A stretch of 64,000 nucleotides of DNA. Source: Kazachstania africana CBS 2517 (Eukaryota; Ascomycota; Saccharomycetes; Saccharomycetales; Saccharomycetaceae). Position 1 is the stretch's first letter, and the number at the start of each line of letters is the position of its first letter. The position numbers and the translations under genes were made by a program. The stretch spans positions 310,001 to 374,000 of the forward strand of contig NC_018942.1 in NCBI RefSeq assembly GCF_000304475.1. The letters are read 5' to 3'. Of the stretch, positions 32,688-42,578 are shown piece after piece. Below the pieces are notes generated by a model that was given only the letters and a program-made list of their open reading frames with translations, did no database searches and was not told where the DNA came from.

Positions 32688-34322
32688 TTACCTGTTATAT
32701 GGATGATAACCGTTATTACGTCTGTTGTAACCACCGCGTCCACGATGACCACCACCGCTTGAATTATTACGATAGTTGTCATTATTTCTGTTACGATTGC
32801 CACCACGGTAACCACGATCACGAGGTTGTGATGAATATCCATGATTTGGAGGCGGGATAGAGGAAGGATCCCTTGGTCCCCTTGGTAGACTTATTTCAGG
32901 TGTCTGTGAAGCTGAATTGGAGCCATTAGAATCTTTGTTGATATCTTCACCTCCAATCGTTTGTACGTTACTGCCATCTTTATCGGTGGTGTTGTCATTA
33001 TCGCGGGAAGGCGATTGTGTAGCAGGTGTTGCCATGTCGGAAGGGTTTCCGGAACCAGGAGTGCCTGCTGGCATTGTATAACCTGGCATCATCATGGCCA
33101 TTTGTTGCATTTGTTGTTGGTACATCTGCGTGTAATCAACACCAGTCTGTTGTTGCATTTGTTGATAATATTCTTGCATTTTTTGATAGTATTCAGTCAT
33201 TGCTTGAGGATTGAAACCCGCCATCATTGGGTTGAAACCAGCCATCATAGGATTTTGATACATTGCATTAGCAGGAGCCTGTCCAATGGCACCTGTTTGT
33301 TGATATTGAATATTTCTGTTATTTGGATTAGCACCACCATATTGACCTTTTTGTAAGTGCCTTGGTTGTGCTCTCTTGATTTCAATCTGTTTACCTTTGA
33401 ATTCAATGTATTTACTCTGACAAACTCTGTCAACAGCATCTGGAGAATCATATGTGACAAACCCGAAACCTCTAGATCTACCAGTATCCTTATCTAACAT
33501 TAATTGAGCATCGATAATGTTACCATATTGAGAAAAGAATTCTTCAAATTCTTTTGGTCTTACGTCTGCACCAATACCACCAACAAATATTTTACCAGTT
33601 TTGTCTTGTTCTTCTCTTGGGATGGATCTTTTTGGATCGATAACTTTACCATCAAGAATATGTTGTGTCTTGACAACTTCATCAACACTTGAAGGATGTT
33701 CAAAAGTTAAGAAACCAAAACCCCTGGATCTACCAGTGTTCGAGTCTTTCATTATTTTTAAGTCGGTGACATGGCCATATTTGTTGAAATAATCTCTTAA
33801 TGTTTCTTCAGTTGTTTCCCAATTCAAACCACCAATGAACATTTTACAGTTGTCCTTTGATATATCGGCTTTTACATGAGCAGCAGCAGCGGCAGCAGCA
33901 GCATCCATTTGAGGATTTGCAGATTGAGCTTGCTCCATCTGCTGTTGGAATTGCGACATTGTCTGTTGAAGCTGTTCCCAAGGTAATGCAGCTGGCACAC
34001 TAGCATTTGTGGTAGCAGTAGCAGCATTGTTACTGCTATTATTATTCTCTGTTCCTTCTGCTTTTGACTCATTAGAGTCTGTGGAATCAGATGGCTTATC
34101 ATTACTTTTAGTTTCGCTTCCATTCATTTGGTTTAAATTTGAAGATAAAGCTTGTAATGCAGCTAATTGATCCAACGTACTGCTAGTATTATCTGACTTG
34201 TTTTCGGTAGGTTCTTTCTTTTGCTCTTCGACCTCCGTTTTTGGAGTATCATTAGAGATTTTATTTGCTGTGGAATCATCAGCACCATAAATGTCGTTAA
34301 AGTCTTCTTCGTCGGAACTCAT
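32688..34322 (-). CDS. HRP1: mRNA 3'-end cleavage factor Hrp1/Nab4 (CFIB)
   Basis: A 544-residue RNA-binding protein. RRM1 spans about residues 160-235 (RNP2 MFIGGL, RNP1 RGFGFLTF) and RRM2 about 244-318 (IFVGGI, RGFGFVTY). The N-terminus is acidic and Ser/Asn-rich, with an Ala8 run just before RRM1. The C-terminus is Met/Gln-rich, then Arg/Gly-rich (RGGNRNRN, GGGHRGRGG), and ends in GYHPYNR. The RGG region is a substrate for Hmt1 methylation in S. cerevisiae. Hrp1 binds UA-repeat elements in cleavage and polyadenylation and shuttles with mRNA. It is convergent with SMF1 and divergent from TRM11, as in S. cerevisiae. Confidence 0.95.
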   Translation of the reverse strand: MSSDEEDFNDIYGADDSTANKISNDTPKTEVEEQKKEPTENKSDNTSSTLDQLAALQALSSNLNQMNGSETKSNDKPSDSTDSNESKAEGTENNNSSNNAATATTNASVPAALPWEQLQQTMSQFQQQMEQAQSANPQMDAAAAAAAAHVKADISKDNCKMFIGGLNWETTEETLRDYFNKYGHVTDLKIMKDSNTGRSRGFGFLTFEHPSSVDEVVKTQHILDGKVIDPKRSIPREEQDKTGKIFVGGIGADVRPKEFEEFFSQYGNIIDAQLMLDKDTGRSRGFGFVTYDSPDAVDRVCQSKYIEFKGKQIEIKRAQPRHLQKGQYGGANPNNRNIQYQQTGAIGQAPANAMYQNPMMAGFNPMMAGFNPQAMTEYYQKMQEYYQQMQQQTGVDYTQMYQQQMQQMAMMMPGYTMPAGTPGSGNPSDMATPATQSPSRDNDNTTDKDGSNVQTIGGEDINKDSNGSNSASQTPEISLPRGPRDPSSIPPPNHGYSSQPRDRGYRGGNRNRNNDNYRNNSSGGGHRGRGGYNRRNNGYHPYNR

Positions 34323-34972
34323 TTTTTATCTCTTTTTTGTTGATTTTTGTTGTTTAGTTTTTCTATGTCAATCAATGGTATAAATAGAGTAAAGATAGAT
34401 GTAAACTAAGATATATAGCAGGACCTTTTTAAATATTAGTAAACTTGAAATTCTCTTTTAGTTGATTGTGTTTTGTTTCTTTTTGAAGTATTAAACTGCT
34501 TATACTAACTATAGAGTATAATATAACTGTAAAAACTTATATGATCTTTATATCAACTGGAGTAATACAAATAATGGTTGCTATTAAAACTCTTTATTGG
34601 CCTTAGTATAACTAGGAATATATGGAAAAAATAATACAGTTGTTGATATAAATTCTTTTATTCAAACTGTTGGTTTCCACTTAATAAAAGGTTTTACTTT
34701 GAATAAGCCACTATGTTAAAATGGATGATAGGATAGAATACAAATATTGATTTTGTTTCTAATAAAATGGTAATTACTAAAAAGTAACTTTCACTGGTAT
34801 TGAAATTGCTTGATTTCAGGAGTGACATTTTCCAAAAAAAAAAAATTCGTCTCTTTCAGAAAATTACTTTCCTTTTATACTTTTTTTCTTTTTATTCCTG
34901 AAATTTCTTCCAACCAACTTTTCTCAGTCTTTTTCTCTGTGGTGTTCCGAGTCGAGCGCCGCCTCATACCTG

Positions 34973-34980
34973 TTACCCGG
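34973..34980. promoter_or_regulatory. Reb1 site
   Basis: TTACCCGG, the core consensus of the general regulatory factor Reb1, in the middle of the HRP1/TRM11 divergent promoter. Such sites set nucleosome-free regions. Confidence 0.6.
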
Positions 34981-35377
34981 TGGATGGTCACAATTTTAGA
35001 GATTTGATTGGATAGCATGGCGATTGACGCTAACAAGGTCTATTCGAGTCGTACAATGCTCTTCTGGATTATGGCAATCATATTCTATGCGGGAGACAGT
35101 CAGTTCTAGGCGGCGTTGCTCCAGTATGGCAAATGAGGAAAGTCATATGTTGCTTCTCACTGTTGCTCTTGCCGTTTAATTCTGTATACTTGCTAACACC
35201 ATGTAACTGTTGGGGAATTTATTGTGCTAATTCCGGACGTCCTATATATATATAGCACAATATCACTCCAATAGCAGCTGACCGCAGCGACACATTCGTA
35301 CTAATTATCACTTTGTTATCGTGTGTCGCCTTTCTTTTTCGAGCGAAATTGCTGGCATTTTTTTTCTTTTAGTGCTG

Positions 35378-35407
35378 TGAAAAATTATTTAGTGGAAAGC
35401 TCATCGA
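35378..35407 (+). promoter_or_regulatory. RRPE and PAC-like pair before TRM11
   Basis: TGAAAAATTA (9 of 10 to RRPE TGAAAAWTTT) at 35378-35387 and AGCTCATCGA (PAC core with one mismatch) at 35398-35407, 44-73 bp upstream of the TRM11 start. The pair is typical of ribosome and tRNA biogenesis genes. Confidence 0.5.
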
Positions 35408-35450
35408 TTTCTGAATAGAGTAGATTAGATTTGAATAGCAAAGGAAATAG

Positions 35451-36809
35451 ATGAAACCGGACTTCACTGATAGAACTATAATGACTAACGTGAAACAAAA
35501 GAAGAAGTATCTGCTTTACATGGTCCAGGTCCATACCAATTTTCGTAGGGCTGAATTGGAATCATTAGCAGACTTGTACAATATCGACATCGATTTCGCA
35601 ACTTATAGTGAAGATTCTCCATTTTTCTACGTAGAATTAGACAGTGATGACGTTGCACGCGACTGGATTAAGAGATCTATATTAACAAGAGCAATTTACG
35701 AATATTGGGGCGACGGTAAGACTCTAGAGGAACTACACGAGTCCATCAAGTCTCAACCTTTTATTGAACATTATAAACAAATTTATAAAAACGATTCTTT
35801 CAAGTTTGAATTCGAGAATTATAGAGGAGGAAGTAACAAATATTCCACCAAGGATAGAATCAAACAAATCGAATCTTTTGGATATTTGCAATTTGAAGGT
35901 AAAATCGACCTGAAAAAAGCCAAACAAGTTTACACTCTAATAGAACAATATGAACCAATCTCTGATAACATTGCTGGTGAAAAACCAACACATTTCATAT
36001 TTGGTAGATTAGTACAAACTAGTAACCGTCGTTCAGTGGAAAAATTTGACCTAAAGAAAAGACCATACAAAGGTACAACAAGTTTTGAAGCTGAATTGTC
36101 CTTAATTAGTTGTAACATTGCACAAGTCAAATTTGGAAGTTTCATGTATGACCCATTCGCTGGTACAGGCTCATTTCTAGTTGCAGGCGGCCATTTTGGT
36201 GCATTGGTATTTGGTTCTGACATTGATGGTAGAATGATTAGAGGTAGAAGTTTAAATGAAAATATATCAAGTAACTTCAAACATTATGACGATTCAAACA
36301 AATTTTTGGACGTTATGACAATGGACTTCACACATAATGCATTGAGATCTAATTTAGTCATTGATACCATTTTATGTGATCCACCATACGGTATTAGAGA
36401 AAGTATAAAAGTACTTGGTGCTCGTGATCCGGAACGATTCGTTGGTAAAGAAAATATTGAAATTGATGGTGAAAAGGCATATTTGAGAAAAGACTATATA
36501 CCCACGAAAAAACCAATATCCTTAGATTTATTATTAGACGACCTATTAAATTTTGCATCGGAAAGATTACCTATAAACGGTAGATTGGCATTTTGGATGC
36601 CTACTGCGAATGATGAGAATATTGAAACTATTGTACCGCTACATTCCCATTTGGAATTGAAATATAACTGCGTTCAAGAATTCAACAAGTGGTCAAGAAG
36701 GTTACTAGTTTATATCAATAGGGGACCAAGTTTCAATGGACCAACTAATAATGGTACTAAGAGGTCCACTACTAACTTTAGGGAGCGTTACTTTAGTAAT
36801 TTCAATTAA
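35451..36809 (+). CDS. TRM11: tRNA m2G10 methyltransferase catalytic subunit Trm11
   Basis: A 452-residue enzyme that, with Trm112, methylates N2 of guanosine-10 in tRNA. The N-terminal THUMP-type domain starts near KKKYLLYMVQVHTNFRRAEL. The SAM-binding motif is YDPFAGTGSFLVAGG near residues 233-247, and the catalytic motif is CDPPYGIRES near 309-318. The C-terminus ends in FRERYFSNFN, as in S. cerevisiae. A second in-frame ATG at 35481 gives a start closer to the S. cerevisiae protein (MKKYLLYMVQV). It is convergent with TRM13 with 39 bp between stops. Confidence 0.95.
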   Translation: MKPDFTDRTIMTNVKQKKKYLLYMVQVHTNFRRAELESLADLYNIDIDFATYSEDSPFFYVELDSDDVARDWIKRSILTRAIYEYWGDGKTLEELHESIKSQPFIEHYKQIYKNDSFKFEFENYRGGSNKYSTKDRIKQIESFGYLQFEGKIDLKKAKQVYTLIEQYEPISDNIAGEKPTHFIFGRLVQTSNRRSVEKFDLKKRPYKGTTSFEAELSLISCNIAQVKFGSFMYDPFAGTGSFLVAGGHFGALVFGSDIDGRMIRGRSLNENISSNFKHYDDSNKFLDVMTMDFTHNALRSNLVIDTILCDPPYGIRESIKVLGARDPERFVGKENIEIDGEKAYLRKDYIPTKKPISLDLLLDDLLNFASERLPINGRLAFWMPTANDENIETIVPLHSHLELKYNCVQEFNKWSRRLLVYINRGPSFNGPTNNGTKRSTTNFRERYFSNFN

Positions 36810-36848
36810 ATTGTGTATAAATGTATTATAATTCTATGCTTCTATCAT

Positions 36849-38126
36849 TCAAGAGTCCTGCGTTATTAGAGCCACATTCTCCATTGACACATCCTTTGTA
36901 ACGTAGTTTATTAATTTAGCATTTTGATGTAAATTCTGTTGAACCCATTTCAACCTACCTAAATCTACAATTTTTCTTGCCTTCAAACCCAATTCCTCCC
37001 TTTCAGCAACAGTTATATTTATTGTATCATCGGCCATTTTGATAATATCATCATCCTCAGCACCTGGGCTTCTCCCACTGGTGGCCCAAGAACACATTTT
37101 GGTTAGACAATAGAAAAATTCTTCATAAGATAATCCGGTTTCATGTGACGACATTAAATCTTTGATGTAGGAGGGATTGATATAATCATGCGCATTGCAG
37201 ACATGCCTACAACACATGGCTATGCAGATTGCATTGATTGATTTTTTCAAGATTGGATTATTGAAAATACATTTTAATGTCAAATCCGTGGCTACACCAC
37301 ATAAATGTTTAGAAATGATGGCATGATTATGTGAAACATCTAGGATCTCGTCAATTTTCAAATCTTTGATATCAATCTTCAATCTCTTAATGATTGGCTG
37401 AGACTTGGTTAATTGTAAAGTGTCCAATTTAATCTTTGTGTCAAATTTCAATCTGTTGGATCCTCTATCTATGAAAACAAAATTTAGTGGGTTTGTATTA
37501 TTTTTAGCGAGGATAACTTGATTTAAATATCTCGAGAATTCAGCTTTACCACAACCGAATTCTGCAATACTTAACGTTTTAGTATTTTCAAGTATTGATT
37601 TATTTTCAGTCAATAAATTTTCTATCAGAGAAGATTGTTGTATAGCATGCTTTTGATTTGTCAATTCCATCAATCTTGTATTTGACATGGTTTCATTCGA
37701 CAATTGTGAAAATTGTATATCATAATTTAATTGAATTTTTTTGATTAACTCAATGGTATTACTGAGTGATTGATTAAAATCAATTGGAGCCTTCATTGGA
37801 ACATTCACAGTGTTTAAATTTTCTACAAAGAATGATTTATTGTCATTAACATGATCTAGTTTAAATTTATTACATTTAGGTAAATGTTTCTTCAATTTAT
37901 ATTTCCAAACGGTATGATTTGGATCGTAGGGACAAGGAATTCTTTCATCATCAGGTTTGTTGTGTAAATTATGGCCTTCTTGCTTTTTCAATAAATTAAT
38001 ATGTTCACTACAATATTTTGCCTCTTTTGATCTTGTCATACCACATCTTCTATTTTTTTTGGTGACAAAATATTCACATTGTAATCTCTCATGTTTCACT
38101 TTCTTCGTCGCAGGTTGATCTGTCAT
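36849..38126 (-). CDS. TRM13: tRNA 2'-O-methyltransferase Trm13
   Basis: A 425-residue enzyme that 2'-O-methylates residue 4 of certain tRNAs. The N-terminal zinc fingers are visible: Cys17, Cys28, Cys39, His42 (CCCH) and Cys65, His71, His81, Cys85 (CHHC, U11-48K type). The methyltransferase domain contains SIAEFGCGKAEFSRYL (SAM binding) and ISKHLCGVATDLTLKC. The ATG at 38126 is taken as the start; codons upstream in frame have no ATG. S. cerevisiae Trm13 has 476 residues and is also adjacent to TRM11. Confidence 0.93.
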   Translation of the reverse strand: MTDQPATKKVKHERLQCEYFVTKKNRRCGMTRSKEAKYCSEHINLLKKQEGHNLHNKPDDERIPCPYDPNHTVWKYKLKKHLPKCNKFKLDHVNDNKSFFVENLNTVNVPMKAPIDFNQSLSNTIELIKKIQLNYDIQFSQLSNETMSNTRLMELTNQKHAIQQSSLIENLLTENKSILENTKTLSIAEFGCGKAEFSRYLNQVILAKNNTNPLNFVFIDRGSNRLKFDTKIKLDTLQLTKSQPIIKRLKIDIKDLKIDEILDVSHNHAIISKHLCGVATDLTLKCIFNNPILKKSINAICIAMCCRHVCNAHDYINPSYIKDLMSSHETGLSYEEFFYCLTKMCSWATSGRSPGAEDDDIIKMADDTINITVAEREELGLKARKIVDLGRLKWVQQNLHQNAKLINYVTKDVSMENVALITQDS

Positions 38127-39280
38127 TTTTACGATTTTGTTAGACAAACACTTAAGGGATCTTAGAACACGAATATTTTAAAATAATGAGCCTATTAGTA
38201 GTACGAATTATCGTGAAAGAGATATTTCAAATATTCACCCAATGTAGTTAATGAATCTTCAAGTATTATTATTACGATCGAAAAATTGGGAGAAAAAGAA
38301 AAAAAAATCGATGAGGTTACCCGGGGAAACTATATTTATAGCCGGGTAATAGAACCTGAGACACATTCGGCATGTTGCAAAAAAAATCATTGCCACGCAC
38401 AGCAAGCGAAAATGGGAAATTTCACAAAGGCTGGTGTCTCCGGTAAACCGACATGACACAATTTCATCTAAGTTGAGAACAAAAAAAAAAAAAAAAAAAG
38501 AAGAAATGGGCTGGAGAGGTCCGTGCATCACAGTGTCACTTAGGAGTTATGACTACGTACATTTTTGGCATCATGTTTCACGTGATTATAAAAAGCTGTT
38601 TTGTCAATAGTTTCTAGAAATTGAACCAGAAAGAGAGGAATGCATGGCCTCGGTGAACTCCGCGACCGGGTAAAATAATACTAACCCACTCTTCATATTC
38701 CGTTTGTCCTGATTCTTCTCATGGGGGAGGAGGTCTCTCTCTCTCTCCTCGGCCTCCTCCTTCTCGGCGTGCCCCGTCGGCCGGGTGAAAACGAAGAGAA
38801 GAGGTCATAGTAAATTTTGCTGCTGCGGAGCTTTCAAAGAAATCTCGGTCTGCAGCGACATGCAGAAAAGAACTTCACCACTGTCGCCTCCTCCTTTACT
38901 CTGGCGCGCAGCAAATTTTATTTGCACAAACGTCTTCAAAAAATCGGTAATCTCCATTCCAGCGAACCCGCTTTACAAAAATGATTCTTCCATCCGCGCA
39001 GCCCAAAAACGCACCAAAAAAAAAGGAATTCACACTCACTATTTTTCCTCTTCACCGTGTGTGTGTGCGGTACCTACGTATTTAACACACTAGTATATTA
39101 CTCTCATTCAACCACACACTTATAAATATATATATATATATATATGTGTCGGTTTCACATATTTCTACTTTTTATATGAATATTCCTTTTTTCAATATCA
39201 CTTCATTATCGTTATTATTATTATTATTATCATCATCATTATTAGTACTACACTTAGGAAGAAATAACATTAATAATCAA
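38127..39280. promoter_or_regulatory. Divergent promoter, TRM13 / MDH2
   Basis: 1.15 kb with high motif density. It has three perfect Reb1 sites (38317-38324, 38342-38349, 38666-38673), an A19 run (38481-38499) and a CT repeat near 38734-38748. TTTCACGTGAT with TATAAAAAG follows at 38577-38595. A long TA tract near 39121-39145 probably contains the MDH2 TATA box, and TTA/TCA repeats lie in the MDH2 leader (39216-39244). The open frame at 38785-39093 has no protein-like features. Confidence 0.6.
38317..38349. promoter_or_regulatory. Paired inverted Reb1 sites
   Basis: TTACCCGG at 38317-38324 and CCGGGTAA at 38342-38349, facing each other 17 bp apart. A third copy, CCGGGTAA, is at 38666-38673. 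All match the Reb1 core exactly. Confidence 0.6.
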
Positions 39281-40381
39281 ATGCCTCATCTATTATCTTC
39301 ACCATCAAATCTGAAAGTAGCAATCTTAGGTGCTGCTGGCGGTATAGGTCAATCATTATCTTTATTATTAAAGACTCAACTGCATTATTTAATTCAAGCC
39401 AATTCTCCAACGAATATCCACCTATCTCTATACGATATTAATAAAGAGGTCATCGATGGTCTGTATGCTGATCTTTCTCACATTGATACCCCAATCTCTC
39501 TATCTGCTCATGCTGCAAATGACGGTAAAGGCGGTATTCATGCAGCTTTAGTAGACTCGGATATTATTGTCATTCCAGCAGGTATGCCAAGAAAACCAGG
39601 TATGACAAGAGATGATCTTTTCAATATCAACGCAAAAATTATTTCTCAATTAACTGATTCTATTGCAGAATCTTGTGATTTATCCAAAGTTTTCATTTTA
39701 TTGATTTCAAACCCTGTTAATTCTCTAGTTCCAGTTGTCTGTAATAGATTAATTAGTCATCACAAAATTGACAAGGGAATCGAAAAAAGATTACTCGGTA
39801 TTACTAATCTCGACCTCGTAAGAGCTTCCACCTTCTTAAATGAACTATCCCCCTCAAATAATGGTAGAATGCCATACGTGCCTGTAATAGGTGGTCATTC
39901 AGGTGATACCATAGTTCCAGTTTTCTCATCACAATCTCAACTAATCTCTACGATGGATGAACCTCAATTGAAACATCTAATTTCAAGAGTGCAATACGGT
40001 GGTGATGAAATTGTGAAAGCCAAGAATGGTAAAGGTTCTGCCACTTTATCAATGGCTCATGCTGCTTGTAAGATTGTTACAAATTTTACTAATTTATTAT
40101 TGGGCAACGTCAACAGTTTCGAATCAATCAATTATATTCCATTATTGGATCATCAAAATCAACCAATTTGTAAAGGATCTAATGAGTTAATGTCGATGAT
40201 TGATAATTTACAGTTTTTTGCCATTCCTGCAACAGTAACGTCATCAGGAGTAAATGAAATCAATTATGACATCTTAAACCATTTGAATTCGTACGAAAAA
40301 AACGAACTAATACCAATCTGTTTAATGAAATTAAAGAAAAACATTAACAGCGGTCTAGAGTTCAACGTCGAAGAGGTTTAA
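39281..40381 (+). CDS. MDH2: Cytosolic malate dehydrogenase Mdh2
   Basis: A 366-residue NAD-dependent malate dehydrogenase for gluconeogenesis and the glyoxylate cycle. The NAD loop is GAAGGIG (17-23), substrate arginines are 104, 110 and 181, and the catalytic His206 is in GGHSGDT. There is no PTS1, so it is not the peroxisomal form, and with this start no mitochondrial signal. I choose ATG 39281, which gives MPHLL; S. cerevisiae Mdh2 starts MPHS, where the exposed Pro is the degron read by Gid4 of the GID ligase. An in-frame ATG at 39176 would add 35 mostly hydrophobic residues and hide that proline. S. cerevisiae MDH2 is YOL126C, beside TRM13. Confidence 0.93.
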   Translation: MPHLLSSPSNLKVAILGAAGGIGQSLSLLLKTQLHYLIQANSPTNIHLSLYDINKEVIDGLYADLSHIDTPISLSAHAANDGKGGIHAALVDSDIIVIPAGMPRKPGMTRDDLFNINAKIISQLTDSIAESCDLSKVFILLISNPVNSLVPVVCNRLISHHKIDKGIEKRLLGITNLDLVRASTFLNELSPSNNGRMPYVPVIGGHSGDTIVPVFSSQSQLISTMDEPQLKHLISRVQYGGDEIVKAKNGKGSATLSMAHAACKIVTNFTNLLLGNVNSFESINYIPLLDHQNQPICKGSNELMSMIDNLQFFAIPATVTSSGVNEINYDILNHLNSYEKNELIPICLMKLKKNINSGLEFNVEEV

Positions 40382-41077
40382 TCAATAATTCATTAGACCC
40401 TCGCTTCTGTCATTTTCTTTCCCCTCATAATCGCCCCCTTAGGTTGCATTCTCAATATTCAAGTTTCCCATGCTAATTCTATTTTAAATATTCCTCCAAA
40501 GGCGCTATACAGTTTTTTTTCAATATCACAGGCCCCGCCATCTATGCATTGACTAGTCATTTCCTACAAGACTATTATTATAATCACTATTCTCAATCTC
40601 ATAAAAAAATGATACAAAAATATATACAAATACATACATATATATCAATACTATAACAAACAAACTTACTAGTTACACCTATAAATACGCTAGCAGTATT
40701 GGCACCACTGGCAATAATCAACTTTCTATCACCATTTATGTCATCGCAGTCACCTGATTGCCAGACGACGTACATAATGACAGAAATAGTTCGCCACTCT
40801 TTTTTTCCGAATACAATTTCTTGTTTATTTTCTTTTAGAAAAAACAAAAGCATTCTCTGAGTATCAGCTCATTTTATAGAAAGAAACATTCAATCACATC
40901 TCTCATTAAATAGTTACTTCCTGGTTATTATTGAATTATTTACTCTCATTGTTACTTAATATATCAACTTAAAAGCACCAAAAGGGAAAACAAAAAGCAA
41001 GACTAAGCAAAAAAAAGTTTGGTCCCATTGTTTATTATCTTTTCAATATACAGACGAATCAGTTGCATCAACACTCC
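40382..41077. other. Intergenic, MDH2 / YGK3
   Basis: 696 bp. RPL25 (YOL127W) would be expected here from S. cerevisiae order, but neither an exon nor a frame for it is present. The 84-codon minus-strand frame at 40599-40853 is low-complexity and not gene-like. TTTCCGAA near 40804 lacks the other parts of a centromere. Confidence 0.55.
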
Positions 41078-42208
41078 ATGTCTAATAATCCAAATAACAC
41101 CAATTCTACCGCTACTGACAGGTCAATTGAATTCATTGCAGACGATGTCACGTCAAATAGATCGAACAATGTAAGAAGAATGCTTATAAAAGAATATAGG
41201 AAAATTGGCCGTGGTGCATTTGGTACTGTGGTGCAAGCTTATATGACTCCCGATAAAGAACATTGGTATGGTCCTTTCGCTATAAAGAAAGTTCCTGCAC
41301 AAACTGAATACAAATCAAGGGAATTAGAGATTTTAAGAATAACTGATCATCCAAATATAGTTAAATTAGAATATTTCTTCACTCATATCTCAACTAATGA
41401 TCATAAAGTTTACCAACATTTAGCTATGGAATGTCTACCAGCAACTTTGCAAATTGAAATTAGTCGATATTCTCATAATGAGTTGGAAATGGCGTTGAAA
41501 CATATCAAACTATACAGTTATCAAATTGCTCGTGGTATGTTATACTTACACGCATTCGGTATTTGCCACAGAGATATAAAACCCTCTAATATTCTCGTGG
41601 ACCCATCAACAGGTATTTTAAAGATTTGTGACTTCGGCTCAGCTAAAAAACTAGAACATGATCAACCTTCTATCAGTTACATCTGTTCAAGATTTTATAG
41701 AGCCCCAGAATTGATACTTGGGTGCACGCAATACAGCACTCAAGTGGATATATGGGGTCTAGGATGTGTCATAGGTGAAATGTTAATTGGTAAAGCTGTC
41801 TTCCAAGGGGCTGAACCATTATTGCAATTACGTGAAATTGCAAAATTATTAGGACCTCCTGATAAAAAATTTATTTTCTTTTCAAATCCAAGTTACGATG
41901 GTCCATTATATTCAAAACCATTATTTGCTGGAACTTCAAAAGAAAGATTCGAAAAATGTTTTTCTCGTGCTGGCCCCGAAGGTATCGAGTTATTAATGTC
42001 TGTCCTGGTCTATGAACCATATAAGAGACTAACACCAAGAAGAATCTTAGCACATCCTTTCTTTGATGACTTAAGAAAAGAACAATACTTCTTCCCTAGG
42101 GAACATTCTCAACCTGTTCGTCTACCTGACCTATTTAATTTTACTAGCATGGAAGCTCAAATAATAGGAGAATTAATCACATCAATCAAACCAAATGAGG
42201 AACAATAG
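41078..42208 (+). CDS. YGK3: GSK-3-family protein kinase Ygk3
   Basis: A 376-residue serine/threonine kinase (S. cerevisiae Ygk3 has 375). The glycine loop is GRGAFGTV from 44, the catalytic lysine is Lys70 in AIKK, HRD is at 164-166, DFG at 185-187, and the GSK-3 activation-loop tyrosine is Tyr201 in SISYICSRFYRAPE. In S. cerevisiae these kinases modulate Msn2-dependent stress transcription and protein turnover. The ATG at 41078 is chosen; codons before it in frame have no ATG. Neighbours VPS68 and ALR1 match YOL128C-YOL130W. Other GSK-3 paralogues (MRK1, MCK1, RIM11) are less likely from position. Confidence 0.9.
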   Translation: MSNNPNNTNSTATDRSIEFIADDVTSNRSNNVRRMLIKEYRKIGRGAFGTVVQAYMTPDKEHWYGPFAIKKVPAQTEYKSRELEILRITDHPNIVKLEYFFTHISTNDHKVYQHLAMECLPATLQIEISRYSHNELEMALKHIKLYSYQIARGMLYLHAFGICHRDIKPSNILVDPSTGILKICDFGSAKKLEHDQPSISYICSRFYRAPELILGCTQYSTQVDIWGLGCVIGEMLIGKAVFQGAEPLLQLREIAKLLGPPDKKFIFFSNPSYDGPLYSKPLFAGTSKERFEKCFSRAGPEGIELLMSVLVYEPYKRLTPRRILAHPFFDDLRKEQYFFPREHSQPVRLPDLFNFTSMEAQIIGELITSIKPNEEQ

Positions 42209-42578
42209 TCCTACTCCGTTTCATTGTAGAAAAACTTAAACCGTTTCAATAAATCACTAAAGAATTTTCAAGAGCACGAAGTGTCTTTTCTTTGGGATAT
42301 TTCAAAGAATTGTCAAGATACAGATAATTAACTATAAAGGCAGAAAAATCATTATAAAATGAAACCTTTCAGACACTTTTCTCTCAAAAAATTTCTTATT
42401 TAAACGGGTAGCCCTCCACTATATTATTACGCGATTGTCATTACTTTTACCATTTTATAAATATTATATTATTATTACCATTCCTACTCTGTCTGCCCTT
42501 TCTTTTATTAGAAATTTATAATTTACGATATTTACTAATTTTGTATATTTATATGCACTGATTTTTTACTACATATCT
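42209..42578. other. Convergent 3' flanks, YGK3 / VPS68
   Basis: A 370-bp AT-rich region between two convergent stops. Nothing beyond likely 3'-UTR and polyadenylation sequence is seen. Confidence 0.6.

Larger units (their letters stand above)
34323..35450. promoter_or_regulatory. Divergent promoter, HRP1 / TRM11
   Basis: 1.1 kb, AT-rich on the HRP1 side with A/T tracts near 34838 and 34880. A perfect Reb1 site lies at 34973-34980 and an RRPE/PAC-like pair close to TRM11. A 30-codon frame at 35017-35109 encodes a hydrophobic peptide, but I do not consider it a gene. Confidence 0.6.

Noticed and set aside
32961..33356. 131-codon frame antisense to HRP1
   Set aside because: Mirror of the biased Met/Gln/Asn codons of HRP1; the HRP1 frame is certain.
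35017..35109. 30-codon frame encoding a peptide with a hydrophobic segment
   Set aside because: Too short to distinguish from chance, no known small membrane protein matched, and it lies in a divergent promoter.
38785..39093. 102-codon plus-strand frame in the TRM13/MDH2 promoter
   Set aside because: Pyrimidine-rich promoter sequence with no protein features; it overlaps no conserved gene position.
40795..40825. TTTCCGAA sequence resembling the centromere CDEIII core
   Set aside because: No CDEI at the right distance and no AT-rich 80-bp CDEII beside it; the locus is not centromeric in S. cerevisiae either.
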